DNA from: Methanobacterium sp. UBA353 | GTDB taxonomy: Archaea > Methanobacteriota > Methanobacteria > Methanobacteriales > Methanobacteriaceae | Direction: 5' to 3' | DNA length: 38,787 bases | NCBI GenBank assembly: GCA_002496805.1 | Contig: DALO01000032.1 | Span: forward strand, 1-38,787 | Part shown: piece after piece, positions 1 through 10,200 of the stretch | Position numbering within the stretch: the first letter of the stretch is position 1 | How the letters are laid out: each line of letters starts with the position of its first letter | Position numbers and translations under genes: made by a program | The notes under the pieces: model-generated | What the model was told of the DNA's origin: nothing | Databases searched by the model: none | What the model saw: the letters and a program-made list of their open reading frames with translations, nothing else

Positions 1-380
1 AAACAACACCTTCTCAAATAACGGTAACACGGGATTATTAATATATAGTGACGGAGCAATCATCTCCGGCAACACAGCTAATAATAACAACAACCACGGA
101 ATGGAAATCCATGGAAACAACGCAATTATAACTCAAAATACAGTAAACAGTAACAAAAATGAGGGTCTTCGTATTTATGGAACTGGAACCACAATTCAAC
201 TAAACACAGCCACCCTCAATGGAAGATACGGCTTATACATGGAAGGAATCAACGCCAATATCACAAACAACACCTTCTCAAACAACACCAACACAGGCAT
301 GCGGGTTTACAGTGACGGGGGCGTTATTTCAAATAACACAGTAACTAATAATAAAAACACAGGAATGGAAATCCACGGAA
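1..380 (+). repeat. 264-bp internal repeat in the adhesin gene
   Basis: The segment starting AAACAACACCTTCTC at base 1 recurs at 265, and GGAATGGAAATCCA at 98 recurs at 362. The period is exactly 264 bp (88 codons), an in-frame duplication of several beta-helix turns. The first copy is cut by the window edge, so more copies may lie upstream. Confidence 0.75.
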
Positions 381-3300
381 ACAATGTGCAAATTCTCCAG
401 AATTCGATTATTCAAAATACTAAATATGGAATTTACATCTTTAGCTCTTTAGCCATTGTTAACTTTAATAGAATCATCGGAAATACCATGTATGGGCTTT
501 ATAGTACCACAAATGGAACATTAAATGTAACTAATAACTGGTGGGGTTCAAATAACGGTCCTTTATTTTCATCAACCACTCCTAGCGACATCTACATCAC
601 AACTGGAACTGTAATATATAACCCATGGTTAATTTTGAATATAACTGCCAACCCTGTAGCCACTTATAACAATTCTATAATCACGGCAGATTTAACTCAT
701 AATAACGCAGGAAATGACACATCTTCTCAAGGCAACATTCCTGATAACATTCCAATAAATTTCGTCACGAATTTAGGCAATATAACTGCCGTGGTTTATA
801 CAAGTAATGGGAAGGCTAGTGCCATATTTAGCCGTGGAACATTAACTTCAGGAACAGCAAACATCACAGCCACATTTGACAATCAAACCGTGCAAACCAA
901 TGTTATTTTCGATGAAACACCATTAGCTATATTTGCATTACCGATTGGTTATTATTATAACACAACTCAGAACGTGACATTATTCACAATAGACCCAGAT
1001 TCCAACGCAAGCACCTATTACACTACAGATGGCTCAGATCCAAAAATAAACGGAACTGTATACTCAAATCCGATTACAATAACTAATACAACAACTCTTA
1101 GATACATTGCATTTAGCCCCACAATTAACTGGGGACCGGAATACACACAAAACTACATAATAGACACCACACCACCAACAGCAACTGTTAATATAATGGG
1201 CGGTGTTTATAATACCACACAGATTGTTAATATTACCGCAACGGATGATGCAGATCCGAATCCTGTAATATATTACACTTTAGATGGTAGTGATCCAACA
1301 ATCTCAAGTACTATATATTCTGGTCCGATGACCCTTCAAATGAATCTCAATATGAGGACTATTTTCAATCTAAAATATATGGTAGTAGACCTCGCAGGTA
1401 ACAAGGGACAGATTCAAAACGAAATTTACATTATATCCCTCCCCATAGTAAATATGAATAATAACAACAGCTATTCTGCTATTCAGGACGCTATAAATGA
1501 TAACTCAACCCTCAACGGAGATGTTATCCAAATATATTCCGGAACATATGTAGAAACTGTTACCCTTAATAAAAAACTTACAATTGTACCGTTTTCGGGC
1601 AATAATGTTACAATTCAAGCAGCAGATCCAACTCATATTGTTTTCACAATAACAGATAGTGGAAGCGGTTCAATAATTCGAGAATTAATATTAAATGGAA
1701 GTATTAGTCTACAAGCGAATAATTGCCAGATCTGCTCAAACACAATAATTGGAAACGGAACTTCCGGAATAAGCGCTTCAAATACATTTAATAATACCAT
1801 AGCATATAACACTATGACTTGTAACGATTCCAACGGAATTCAGAGTAATTCTAGTTCTAATATGATTTATGGTAACACAATATCAGGTTGTGAAAGTGGA
1901 ATTTACTCAGAAAATTCCAATAATAATATCTTTAGCAACCTTTTGACCAATAATCTGTATGGAATTTGGACTTACAACTCGACAGATACCATTCAATTCA
2001 ACAGAATAACACTGAATACATATGGACTTAGGAATGATATTGGTTCCGTAAATGCAACCAATAACTGGTGGGGAACCAACAATCCAAGCAATCCCAATGA
2101 CATTTGGATCGTGAGTGGAAATGTTAACTATAATCCATGGTTAGTTTTAAGCGTAAATGCTTCATCAACCAATTCTGGTGGAAATTCAAGTGTGACAGCA
2201 GATTTAACCCATAATAACCAGGGCGAAGACACAACGCCCCAGGGTCATGTCCCCAATGGCATACCCGTGAATTTCACAACCAACTATGGAACCATAATCA
2301 CTACAAGTTATACCGTTAAAGGAAGAGCGACCACTATCTTAAACTTAGGCAGCACACAGAACGCAACAGTTACCACCACAGCATCACTCGATAGTCAGAA
2401 TATCTCCACAACCGGATTTATATCCACAGGAACAGCCATATTAACCATTAATAGCACAGCCATAGATAATTCCACGGGTCAACCACTAAACATCACATAT
2501 GATATACCATTAAATAACTCCGTCACATGGTTAAGTGTTGTATGGATTAACACAGGCATGTTTACAGATGAACTGCAAATAATAGTGGACGGAATTGTAG
2601 TTCAGGATAAATACTTCAATAACATAGCCTACATAACATGGCAAAACAATTATTCAACATCAGTATTCAACGCAATCAAATATGCTAACCATCATTTACC
2701 ATTTATTAACTCAGCAGAATTAATTACATTCTGGAATAACCTCACAACAACATATAACTTAACAAGCACAGAATTAGAATTCATCCAAAATCATAGACAA
2801 GAATTTATAGATAACTTGACGGTCAATATAGTTTATCCTGGAGTATCAGGTTTTAATTTAACTGTAACTGACCCACATTCAAATGTAATTAATCTAAACT
2901 TCCCTGGAAATACCATTCAGAGAACAAGCCAAGTTATATACATTGGTTCTCCAAGTGAGGGTGTCAAAAGTTTTGCAATAGCCACAACAGCCGTAAATGA
3001 TGATGTTTTTCAATACTGGTGGGATCAATATTCCAGTTATCAAACTGGTGATGCCATGAATGTTGCTTACAATACTTTTATGACAGCTTTCATGGTAGAA
3101 TATCTGCATGACAAAGTTGCAAACAATATTACATCCTCATTGAATGTAACTTGGAGTCGTACTAGTCCTATCATCGTTTCTGTAAGTGAGGACCCACACC
3201 AAATCTATGTGACTTTAGAATGTGATCATAGCATGGGAATGACAGTCATTGGCACAATCGAGAATATGAGAGTATTCAATTTTGTCAATTCTAATTTCAT

Positions 3301-4246
3301 TCCATTTATCGAATACAATGTTATGAATAGTGCATTTAATTATACTTTTAGTTCTGTAACAATGGAATTACTATATATGTGCTTAAATCATGACACATGC
3401 GTGGATACTTTTAAACAGGATGGGTTTATCATATTAAAATCAATATTTAATGATAATTTCGTAGTTATTGATCTTGAAACGGGTATTGTAAGGGATATAG
3501 ATACTGTTAATAATTTCAATGGGGGTATATGGGGATTCGGACCATTTTTCTTTAAGGAATCGACTAAATGTATTCGCATTATTACAATAATAGGACATAA
3601 ATTATTTTATTGGCAGACATCAAACCCTTGGGATCTGGGAACTAAAGATTTTACATGGGATGGGAAAGGAAGAGTATTTATTTCCTCTTCTAGTCTCTAT
3701 CTTGCTAATGTCGGGGCTGATAATATCTTAACTATTACTGGATCTAATGGTGTATCAAAAACCATTCGTGGGGTGCAACCTGCTTTGGATATTACAGATA
3801 TCCTTGACATAAATGCAGGTGTTCAAAATATTTCCCTTTCACTTTTGGATACGGATCATGGCTGGATTATGACTAGTCCACTATATGTGCTCCAGAAGAC
3901 TAGGGAGAGACAAGACTTGGCTTCAATTCCACTGTTTCCATGTCCAATACCTACGTGGCCCCCAATACCCGGGAATTGGACCCTGCCAACATATGCCCCA
4001 TTTGCTTATCCTCCTTCAGAGATTCCGATTGATTTAAATAACCCATACGGTTATCCTCCTTTAGAGAAACCAATCACTTACCGAGATGTTTACGACTTCT
4101 TTAAAGAACATACTCCAACTCGGGAGGAATATACTGAGGATTATGCTGAAATACAAGAGAAAAAAATTGAAACAGTTATTTATGTTGGGGGAATTGCTGC
4201 AATAATATTATTATGGTTAGCAACTGGTGGAGCGATTGCATCATAA
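2..4246 (+). CDS. Adhesin-like beta-helix surface protein, 5' end outside window
   Basis: The frame is open from the first bases, so the true start lies upstream; the ATG at 101 is internal. The visible part is about 1,414 residues, very rich in Asn, Thr and Ser, as expected for a secreted glycosylated surface protein. Order of parts: NosD-like parallel beta-helix repeats (to about base 530), an NWWGSNNGP motif, an Ig-like beta-sandwich (about 610-910), two chitobiase-C-terminal-like repeats (YYTTDGSDP near 1015 and YYTLDGSDP near 1270), a second beta-helix (about 1450-2050), a second NWWG motif and second Ig-like domain (to about 2410), an unrecognised region, a Pro-rich stretch (about 3930-4080), and a C-terminal membrane helix (about 4170-4240) that would anchor it. 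The likely role is attachment or cell-wall interaction (inference). Family assignment is good; the ligand is unknown. Confidence 0.88.
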   Translation, partial: NNTFSNNGNTGLLIYSDGAIISGNTANNNNNHGMEIHGNNAIITQNTVNSNKNEGLRIYGTGTTIQLNTATLNGRYGLYMEGINANITNNTFSNNTNTGMRVYSDGGVISNNTVTNNKNTGMEIHGNNVQILQNSIIQNTKYGIYIFSSLAIVNFNRIIGNTMYGLYSTTNGTLNVTNNWWGSNNGPLFSSTTPSDIYITTGTVIYNPWLILNITANPVATYNNSIITADLTHNNAGNDTSSQGNIPDNIPINFVTNLGNITAVVYTSNGKASAIFSRGTLTSGTANITATFDNQTVQTNVIFDETPLAIFALPIGYYYNTTQNVTLFTIDPDSNASTYYTTDGSDPKINGTVYSNPITITNTTTLRYIAFSPTINWGPEYTQNYIIDTTPPTATVNIMGGVYNTTQIVNITATDDADPNPVIYYTLDGSDPTISSTIYSGPMTLQMNLNMRTIFNLKYMVVDLAGNKGQIQNEIYIISLPIVNMNNNNSYSAIQDAINDNSTLNGDVIQIYSGTYVETVTLNKKLTIVPFSGNNVTIQAADPTHIVFTITDSGSGSIIRELILNGSISLQANNCQICSNTIIGNGTSGISASNTFNNTIAYNTMTCNDSNGIQSNSSSNMIYGNTISGCESGIYSENSNNNIFSNLLTNNLYGIWTYNSTDTIQFNRITLNTYGLRNDIGSVNATNNWWGTNNPSNPNDIWIVSGNVNYNPWLVLSVNASSTNSGGNSSVTADLTHNNQGEDTTPQGHVPNGIPVNFTTNYGTIITTSYTVKGRATTILNLGSTQNATVTTTASLDSQNISTTGFISTGTAILTINSTAIDNSTGQPLNITYDIPLNNSVTWLSVVWINTGMFTDELQIIVDGIVVQDKYFNNIAYITWQNNYSTSVFNAIKYANHHLPFINSAELITFWNNLTTTYNLTSTELEFIQNHRQEFIDNLTVNIVYPGVSGFNLTVTDPHSNVINLNFPGNTIQRTSQVIYIGSPSEGVKSFAIATTAVNDDVFQYWWDQYSSYQTGDAMNVAYNTFMTAFMVEYLHDKVANNITSSLNVTWSRTSPIIVSVSEDPHQIYVTLECDHSMGMTVIGTIENMRVFNFVNSNFIPFIEYNVMNSAFNYTFSSVTMELLYMCLNHDTCVDTFKQDGFIILKSIFNDNFVVIDLETGIVRDIDTVNNFNGGIWGFGPFFFKESTKCIRIITIIGHKLFYWQTSNPWDLGTKDFTWDGKGRVFISSSSLYLANVGADNILTITGSNGVSKTIRGVQPALDITDILDINAGVQNISLSLLDTDHGWIMTSPLYVLQKTRERQDLASIPLFPCPIPTWPPIPGNWTLPTYAPFAYPPSEIPIDLNNPYGYPPLEKPITYRDVYDFFKEHTPTREEYTEDYAEIQEKKIETVIYVGGIAAIILLWLATGGAIAS

Positions 4247-4323
4247 CATAATAACCTCTTAATAAATATTTATAATATTGTGTAAATTATTAGTAAAATA
4301 AAAATTGTTGGTTGGGTAATTAA

Positions 4324-4680
4324 ATGAAAACAGGTTCAATAATATTAATAATAATAGGTTGTATATTTGCAGTTATATCAATAATTGACATTATTTTATT
4401 TGATTTTTGGTTTCCGTACATATTTGGTATATTGGCAGCGATATTGCTGATCATCAGGGCAGTATTCCGCAACAAAGGTTATATAAATAAAAATTATTTT
4501 ATGGCGACTTTTATTGTAATCGCGCTATGGGGATTTATGTTATTGTATATTTTCTTATTCAGAACTCAGGATTATTCAGAATTGATGGATTTATTTTATG
4601 TAATGATTGGACTTTTTATAGTTCTCATAATTTATGTTAGTGGACTTTATATATATAGGCTTAAGAAGGGTAATTTATAA
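4324..4680 (+). CDS. Small four-helix membrane protein, unknown function
   Basis: 118 residues with four hydrophobic segments (about residues 5-26, 29-47, 58-80 and 88-112) and a short basic tail (YRLKKGNL). I do not recognise the family. It starts with ATG 77 bp after the adhesin stop, behind a weak GGTTGGGT element and an AT-rich ATTTATAATATT box near 4266, so it may have its own promoter. The hydrophobic pattern and matching charges at the ends suggest a real integral membrane protein. No catalytic motif is visible. Confidence 0.7.
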   Translation: MKTGSIILIIIGCIFAVISIIDIILFDFWFPYIFGILAAILLIIRAVFRNKGYINKNYFMATFIVIALWGFMLLYIFLFRTQDYSELMDLFYVMIGLFIVLIIYVSGLYIYRLKKGNL

Positions 4681-4968
4681 AAAAACTTATGAAGAATTTT
4701 TAGAAATAGGATTAGGGTGAATTTATGGGATTTAGAGATTCATACCGCGTTTTAAATTCTCTTTTCCAAATGAATACTATGATGGAAATTTGGTTTACTA
4801 TCAATATGTGAAATTTAACCCAAATAAGCCATAAATTTTCACGTCCAATCAAACCCTCTTTTAAAAAATCAGCTAAATTAAAGTAATTTAAATAAGTTTA
4901 ATAAGTTCTTTAGATACAAATACGATTTAATAAAATATTTGAATATATAAAGTTAGGAATGGTTATAT
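4681..4968 (+). other. AT-rich gap with traces of short coding frames
   Basis: No convincing gene. A 28-codon ATG frame at 4724-4810 follows an AGGGTGA element. In another frame about 4749-4833 reads KFSFPNEYYDGNLVYYQYV and ends at TAA. The two overlapping protein-like readings suggest a decayed gene end rather than a working gene. A TATA-like GAATATATAAAG lies near 4940 and probably serves the next gene. Confidence 0.35.
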
Positions 4969-5364
4969 ATGAGGCTTCATCCCGTTGTTTCAATTACATT
5001 AGGATTTATAGTATCTTATATTGTTTTTTATTTTGTTACTGATTTAACCTTATTAGGAGCTTTAGGAGTTTCAAGTTCTGTTTTAGAAGTGATATGGACA
5101 GTAGAAAGTCTTGCTTCAGCGACAATAGGTGGTTTTTTAGCTACTTATTTTGCTAAAGAAAACAAAATACTGTATGGAATTTGTGTTGGTATATGTTGGA
5201 TGGTCTTTTTTTCAATATTGCCTGCCTTAATCTTTGTGGGCCCTCCTGAATCCCTATCAGTTCTCATGATTCCATTTTTAATGTACATAGGATTCATTAT
5301 AGCCTCAACAATAGGAAGTTATCTGGCAATATTTATAGATAAACGTCAAAACCTAAACATATAA
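4969..5364 (+). CDS. Four-helix membrane protein, DUF5518-like pattern
   Basis: 131 residues with four membrane segments (about 6-31, 46-64, 69-93 and 100-124). The layout resembles small archaeal membrane proteins in which Gly-rich helix pairs surround a short basic loop (GGFLATYFAKENKILYGI), similar in pattern to the DUF5518 group; this is a resemblance only. The start is ATG behind AGGAATGG, and a TATA-like element about 30 bp upstream suggests a short leader. No catalytic residues are evident and the role is unknown. Confidence 0.7.
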   Translation: MRLHPVVSITLGFIVSYIVFYFVTDLTLLGALGVSSSVLEVIWTVESLASATIGGFLATYFAKENKILYGICVGICWMVFFSILPALIFVGPPESLSVLMIPFLMYIGFIIASTIGSYLAIFIDKRQNLNI

Positions 5365-5422
5365 TCAATTATGAGGACCTCATTATCAAGAAAGGTCCAT
5401 GGAGTGAAAAATCATTGCAAAT

Positions 5423-5569
5423 GTGACAACTATAACAACTACAACCCCATCTTATACTTCAACCCTTACACCAACTCAATTATTAATCAGTTTACTTGTT
5501 CTTTTAGTTTTTTTATTGATATTAATATGGTTAATCAAAAGATATGATAAAAAACGACAAATGAAATAA
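5423..5569 (+). CDS. 48-residue single-helix membrane protein, uncertain start
   Basis: This small frame reads as a Thr-rich N-terminus (VTTITTTTPSYTSTLTPTQ), one strong membrane helix (about residues 20-38) and a basic tail (KRYDKKRQMK), a standard bitopic topology with the tail inside. GTG at 5423 is the first usual start after an in-frame TGA at 5405. A GGAG at 5401-5404 is rather far from it and would suit an ATT at 5414 better, so the start is unsure. A competing frame from GTG 5404 is less protein-like. It lies 58 bp after the previous membrane protein and may be co-transcribed with it. Confidence 0.45.
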   Translation: MTTITTTTPSYTSTLTPTQLLISLLVLLVFLLILIWLIKRYDKKRQMK

Positions 5570-5803
5570 AAAAAGACTCCATCAGATATTTATTTACTGG
5601 AAAATAATTCTCCTACGTAATTTTAACATCCTTTACTAATTATAAAAAAATTATATAATTTAACCTTGAAATCAAGTGGAACGAAATGAAAATATTTTTA
5701 TTACGAATAAAAAAAAACAGAACCAGAGTATTTCATATAATCAAAACACAAAAATAATTAGTTATATAAATGTGTCATGCACATAACTCATAAAGAATGT
5801 TTT

Positions 5804-5825
5804 AACCTACTCATTATAATAGGTT
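5804..5825 (+). promoter_or_regulatory. Inverted repeat upstream of the SAM synthetase gene
   Basis: AACCTA (5804-5809) and TAGGTT (5820-5825) form perfect 6-bp arms around a 10-nt AT-rich spacer, 25 bp before the start codon, and run into TTTTTATAAGG. It could be an operator overlapping the TATA region, or a weak terminator for upstream transcription. Confidence 0.35.
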
Positions 5826-5849
5826 TTTATAAGGTTAGAGGGATCTTGT

Positions 5850-7055
5850 ATGAGAAATATTATTGTTGAAAAACTTATTCAAAAACCCATTGAAGAGCAA
5901 GAAATAGAAATTGTGGAAAGGAAGGGTATTGGACATCCAGATAGTATCAGTGATGGAATAGCAGAATCGGTTAGTCGCAAGCTGTGCAACGCTTATATTG
6001 ATTATTTTGGTGGTGTGCTCCACCACAACACTGATGAAGTGCAAATAACCGCTGGAGAATCCTCACCTGAATTTGGTGGGGGTGAAATAATAACCCCCAT
6101 GGATATCCTCCTGACTGGCCGGGGTGTGCCTGAATATGAAGGTAAAAAAATAGGTATTGACAGAATAGCTATCAGTGCGGCTAAAGAATATCTTAATGAA
6201 TCTTTGATCAATCTGGACGTGGAAACTTGCACCGTGGTAGAATGTAAGATAGGCCATGGATCGGGAGACTTGGTAAATGTTTTCGGAAGAGAAGGAATAC
6301 CTGCTTCTAATGATACTTCCTTTGGAGTTGGTTTTGCCCCATTTTCTGAGACTGAAAGCATGGTTCTGGCCATTGAAGAACTTTTAAACTCCAAAAAATT
6401 CAAGAAAAAATACCCCCAAGTAGGTGAAGACATTAAAGTAATGGGTCTGAGGGACCATGATAAAATCACCCTCACTGTTGCAGTTGCCATGATATCTAAG
6501 CATATTGATTGTGTAGAAACTTATATGAACACCAAAACGGAACTTAACGATATTATCACTAACTTAGCCATGGACCACACCAACCGAGAAGTAAGCACCT
6601 ACATAAACACTGGAGACAACTCAGGAAGTGAAACCGAAGAAGGTTATTACCTCACCGTAACTGGTACTTCGGCAGAAATGGGTGATGATGGCTCTGTAGG
6701 TCGAGGAAACCGAGCAAATGGACTTATAACTCCTAACAGGCCCATGTCAATGGAAGCCACATCTGGGAAAAATCCTATCAACCACGTAGGTAAAATATAT
6801 AATCTTTTATCAAATGAAATGGCCAGCGCCATTGTAAAAGAAGTTGAAGGAGTTAACCAAGTTCATATGATGATTTTAAGCCAGATAGGATCCCCTATTG
6901 ACAAACCCAGAGCTGCAAGTGCTCAACTGATTCTGGAAAAAGGTTATGAGATGAGCAAAGTAAAAAATGAAGTTCAGGGAGTTATGGATTCTTGGTTGGC
7001 TGATATCAACAAAATAACAGAAATGTTGATTCAGGGTAAACTTAGAACATTTTAA
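5850..7055 (+). CDS. mat: S-adenosylmethionine synthetase, archaeal type
   Basis: Methionine adenosyltransferase makes S-adenosylmethionine from ATP and methionine in the cytosol, supplying methylases such as CbiL in this window. The 401-residue length and the motif ERKGIGHPDSISDGIAES (residues 23-40), with the substrate-binding His at 29, are typical of the archaeal class, which differs strongly from bacterial MetK. Gly-rich motifs such as TGRGVPEYEG and GDDGSVGRGNRANG are also present. The start is ATG behind GAGGGATC with good spacing. It appears monocistronic: a T-rich tract follows the stop (about 7064-7086). No defects are seen. Confidence 0.95.
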   Translation: MRNIIVEKLIQKPIEEQEIEIVERKGIGHPDSISDGIAESVSRKLCNAYIDYFGGVLHHNTDEVQITAGESSPEFGGGEIITPMDILLTGRGVPEYEGKKIGIDRIAISAAKEYLNESLINLDVETCTVVECKIGHGSGDLVNVFGREGIPASNDTSFGVGFAPFSETESMVLAIEELLNSKKFKKKYPQVGEDIKVMGLRDHDKITLTVAVAMISKHIDCVETYMNTKTELNDIITNLAMDHTNREVSTYINTGDNSGSETEEGYYLTVTGTSAEMGDDGSVGRGNRANGLITPNRPMSMEATSGKNPINHVGKIYNLLSNEMASAIVKEVEGVNQVHMMILSQIGSPIDKPRAASAQLILEKGYEMSKVKNEVQGVMDSWLADINKITEMLIQGKLRTF

Positions 7056-7173
7056 ACCCCCTTATTTTTATTAAATATTTTTTTTAATATTAGTTTGCTA
7101 TTCTGTTGGCGATTTATACTGTTTATTTAAAAGTATTTTCACCAGCACCCTTCCTTCGCCTCATCAGATCAAT

Positions 7174-7210
7174 GATATAAAAGGATATAAAAGGCCGCAA
7201 ACAAAGTTTG
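7174..7210 (+). promoter_or_regulatory. ileS promoter with tandem TATA boxes
   Basis: GATATAAAAG occurs twice back to back (7174-7183 and 7184-7193), giving two TATA-box candidates 10 bp apart. An inverted repeat CAAAC-AAA-GTTTG (7198-7210) lies just downstream, near the expected transcription start at about 7200-7220. The start codon is at 7261. Confidence 0.6.
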
Positions 7211-7260
7211 TTATGAGTTGATCATCAAGTTAATAATCATACTATCCGAGGAGAATAGAG

Positions 7261-10200
7261 ATGGCAATAAAGGAAGCCCCACGATCATACCAGTCACTGG
7301 TCATTGAGGAAAAAATACAGAAATTCTGGGACCAAAACCAGATATATCAGCAGACTAAAGAGTTAAGGCAACACCAGCCTAAATTTTCTTTTTTAGATGG
7401 ACCACCGTATTGCAGCGGCCGCATCCATTTGGGAACTGCATGGAACAAAATCATCAAAGACAGTTTCTTACGTTTCAAATCAATGTCAGGTTTCAATGTC
7501 CGTAGACAAGCCGGATGGGACACTCATGGATTGCCCATTGAGCATAAAGTAGAGGGAATTCTGGGTTTAAAAAGTAAAAAGGAAATCGAAACCAAGATAG
7601 GTATTGAAAATTTCGTTAATAAATGTAAAGAGTTTGCAGTAGCAAACCAAGCCCTCATGACTAAACAATTTGAAATGTTAGGTGTTTGGATGGATTGGGA
7701 TAATCCCTACATAACCCTTGACACCAAGTACATGGAAAGTTGCTGGTGGACGCTTAAACGTGCTCATGAAAAAAAACTCCTTGTTAACGACCAACGAGTT
7801 ATCACATGGTGCCCCCGCTGTGAAACTGCCCTGGCATTAGCTGAAATCGACTATGAAAACAAGGAAGACCCATCCATATATGTTAAATTCCCTCTAAAAG
7901 GTAAAAAAAATGAATTCATCATGGTATGGACCACCACCCCATGGACACTACCCGCCAATCTGGCAGTCTGTGTGCATCCTGATTTTGATTATAGTTATGT
8001 GAAACTTGAAGAAGGTGAAGAAATCTATCTTCTAGCCGAAGCATTAGTGGAATCCACATTCCCTGATCAGGACTACCAAATTTTAAAAAGAATTAAAGGA
8101 AGCGAGTTGGAAGGAACTGAATACGAACACCCACTTCCTGGAGAAATACCATTCCATAAAGATTTTGTGCATAGAGTTTTATCCGGTGACCACGTAACTC
8201 TAACAGAAGGAACCGGATGCGTTCACACCGCGCCAGGACACGGGCCTGACGACTTTGAAATAGGTAAAAAATATGGGCTACCAATATTCTGTCCTGTGGA
8301 CGAGGCAGGAATATTTACAAGTGAAGCAGGAAAATATGAAGGAGAATTCGTTAAAGATGCTGATGAAAATATAATGGCCGATCTGGAAATTCATCAATTA
8401 TTATATAAAAAAAGTACTATTAACCACCGTTATGGGTTTTGTTGGAGGTGTAAAACTCCCATAATCTATTTAGCCACCAAACAATGGTTTTTGAAGATCA
8501 CCTCAATAAAAGATCAGATGCTAAGTGAACTGGACAATGTTGAGTGGATTCCATCCTGGGCTGGTGAAAACAGATTCCGGAACTGGATCGAAAATGCACG
8601 GGATTGGACCATCTCCAGACAACGCTACTGGGGAATACCCATACCAATTTGGCTTTGTCAAGATTGTGGGAAGATGGAGGTAGTTGGATCCATCCAGGAA
8701 CTCCACGAAAAAATCGTAGAAGGAAAATTAGAGGGAGATTTCATTCATCGCCCCCACGTTGATGAAATAAAGCTGGGCTGCTCCTGTGGAGGAAAAATGC
8801 AGCGTACACCAGATGTTTTAGATGTGTGGATCGATTCAGGAGTGGCTGGATGGGCTGCGTTATACTATCCTCAGGAAAAAGAGATGTTTGAGGAGTGGTA
8901 TCCCTACCAGTTCATCACTGAAGGACATGACCAGACTAGAGGATGGTTTTACTCCCAGATGGGCTGCGGAGTGATTGCTCTGGATAGTGTACCTTATCAA
9001 AGAGTCCTAATGCATGGTTTCACCCTGGATGAAGAGGGTAAGAAGATGAGCAAATCTTTGGGCAACGTGGTAGAACCTGATGAAGTTATTGAAAAATATG
9101 GAGCAGATGTTCTCCGTTTCTACTTGCTTTGGGGTAATAAACCATGGGACGACCTAAAATTTAACTGGGAAGAAATTGAAACCGTTAATAAAATGTTTAA
9201 CATTCTTTGGAATGTTTACGTCTTCAGCACAACCTACATGTCACTTGATGAATTTAACCCCACCCTTTACAACCCTGATGATCTTAAATTCCGTGATGAG
9301 GACCGCTGGATCACGTCACGAATAAATTCAGTAGCTCTTGAAGTTACTGATGCACTTGATTCATTACACCTTCACAAAGCTACTCGCAGCCTCAACCATT
9401 TCATACTGGAAGATCTAAGTCGTTGGTATGTGCGCCTAATTAGAGGGCGAACATGGGTTGAAAAAGAAGACCCGGACAAATTGGGCGCCTATTTCACACT
9501 GTACCATGTTCTTCGGAAATTGATTACTAGTTTGGCACCTATAGCACCATATATAACTGAAGAAATCTATCAGAACTTGGTTTTTGGTGTGGAAGAAGAT
9601 GCGCCTGAAAGTGTGCATATGCTGGACTGGGCAGTTGATGAGGAAGCTATAGATCAAGATCTTGAAGATAATATGGTTATTTTACGGGATATTATAGAAG
9701 CATGTGCTCATGCCCGGGATGTTGCCCGTTATAAATTGCGATGGCCAGTGCGTGAAATTATAATTGTCTCTGAGGATCCACAAGTCATGGAATCTGCATC
9801 AAAACTTCGAAATATTTTATTAGAACAAGCTAATGCTAAAAAATACACATCATCTACTGAATTCAAAGACTTAAAAATCATTGCTGCTCCAAATATGAAG
9901 ACATTAGGACCTAAACTACGTGGAAATGTTTCAAAAGTCGTTTCTCACTTGTCAACCGCTAATGGTGCGGAAGTTATTGCTGAACTGGAGTCAAGTGGTG
10001 AATATCTGGTCGAACTTGATGATATTACAATCGTTCTGGAAGAAGGCGATGTAGTCTTTGAAACTGAGCTTCCAGATAATGTGGTGAGTGCTGAATTTAA
10101 TGGAGGAAGTGTTTTTGTTGACACCGAACTTACTCCAGATATACTCTCTGAAGCAATGTCCCGGGAACTAATTAGAAGGATTCAAGACATGCGAAAAGAT

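Noticed and set aside
98..380. Possible CRISPR-like repeat
   Set aside because: The repeat is long, imperfect, in frame and explained by beta-helix duplication; there are no spacers.
6002..6490. 162-codon reverse frame inside the SAM synthetase gene
   Set aside because: Opposite to a clear gene; no SD and low-complexity Ser/Pro-rich text typical of antisense frames.
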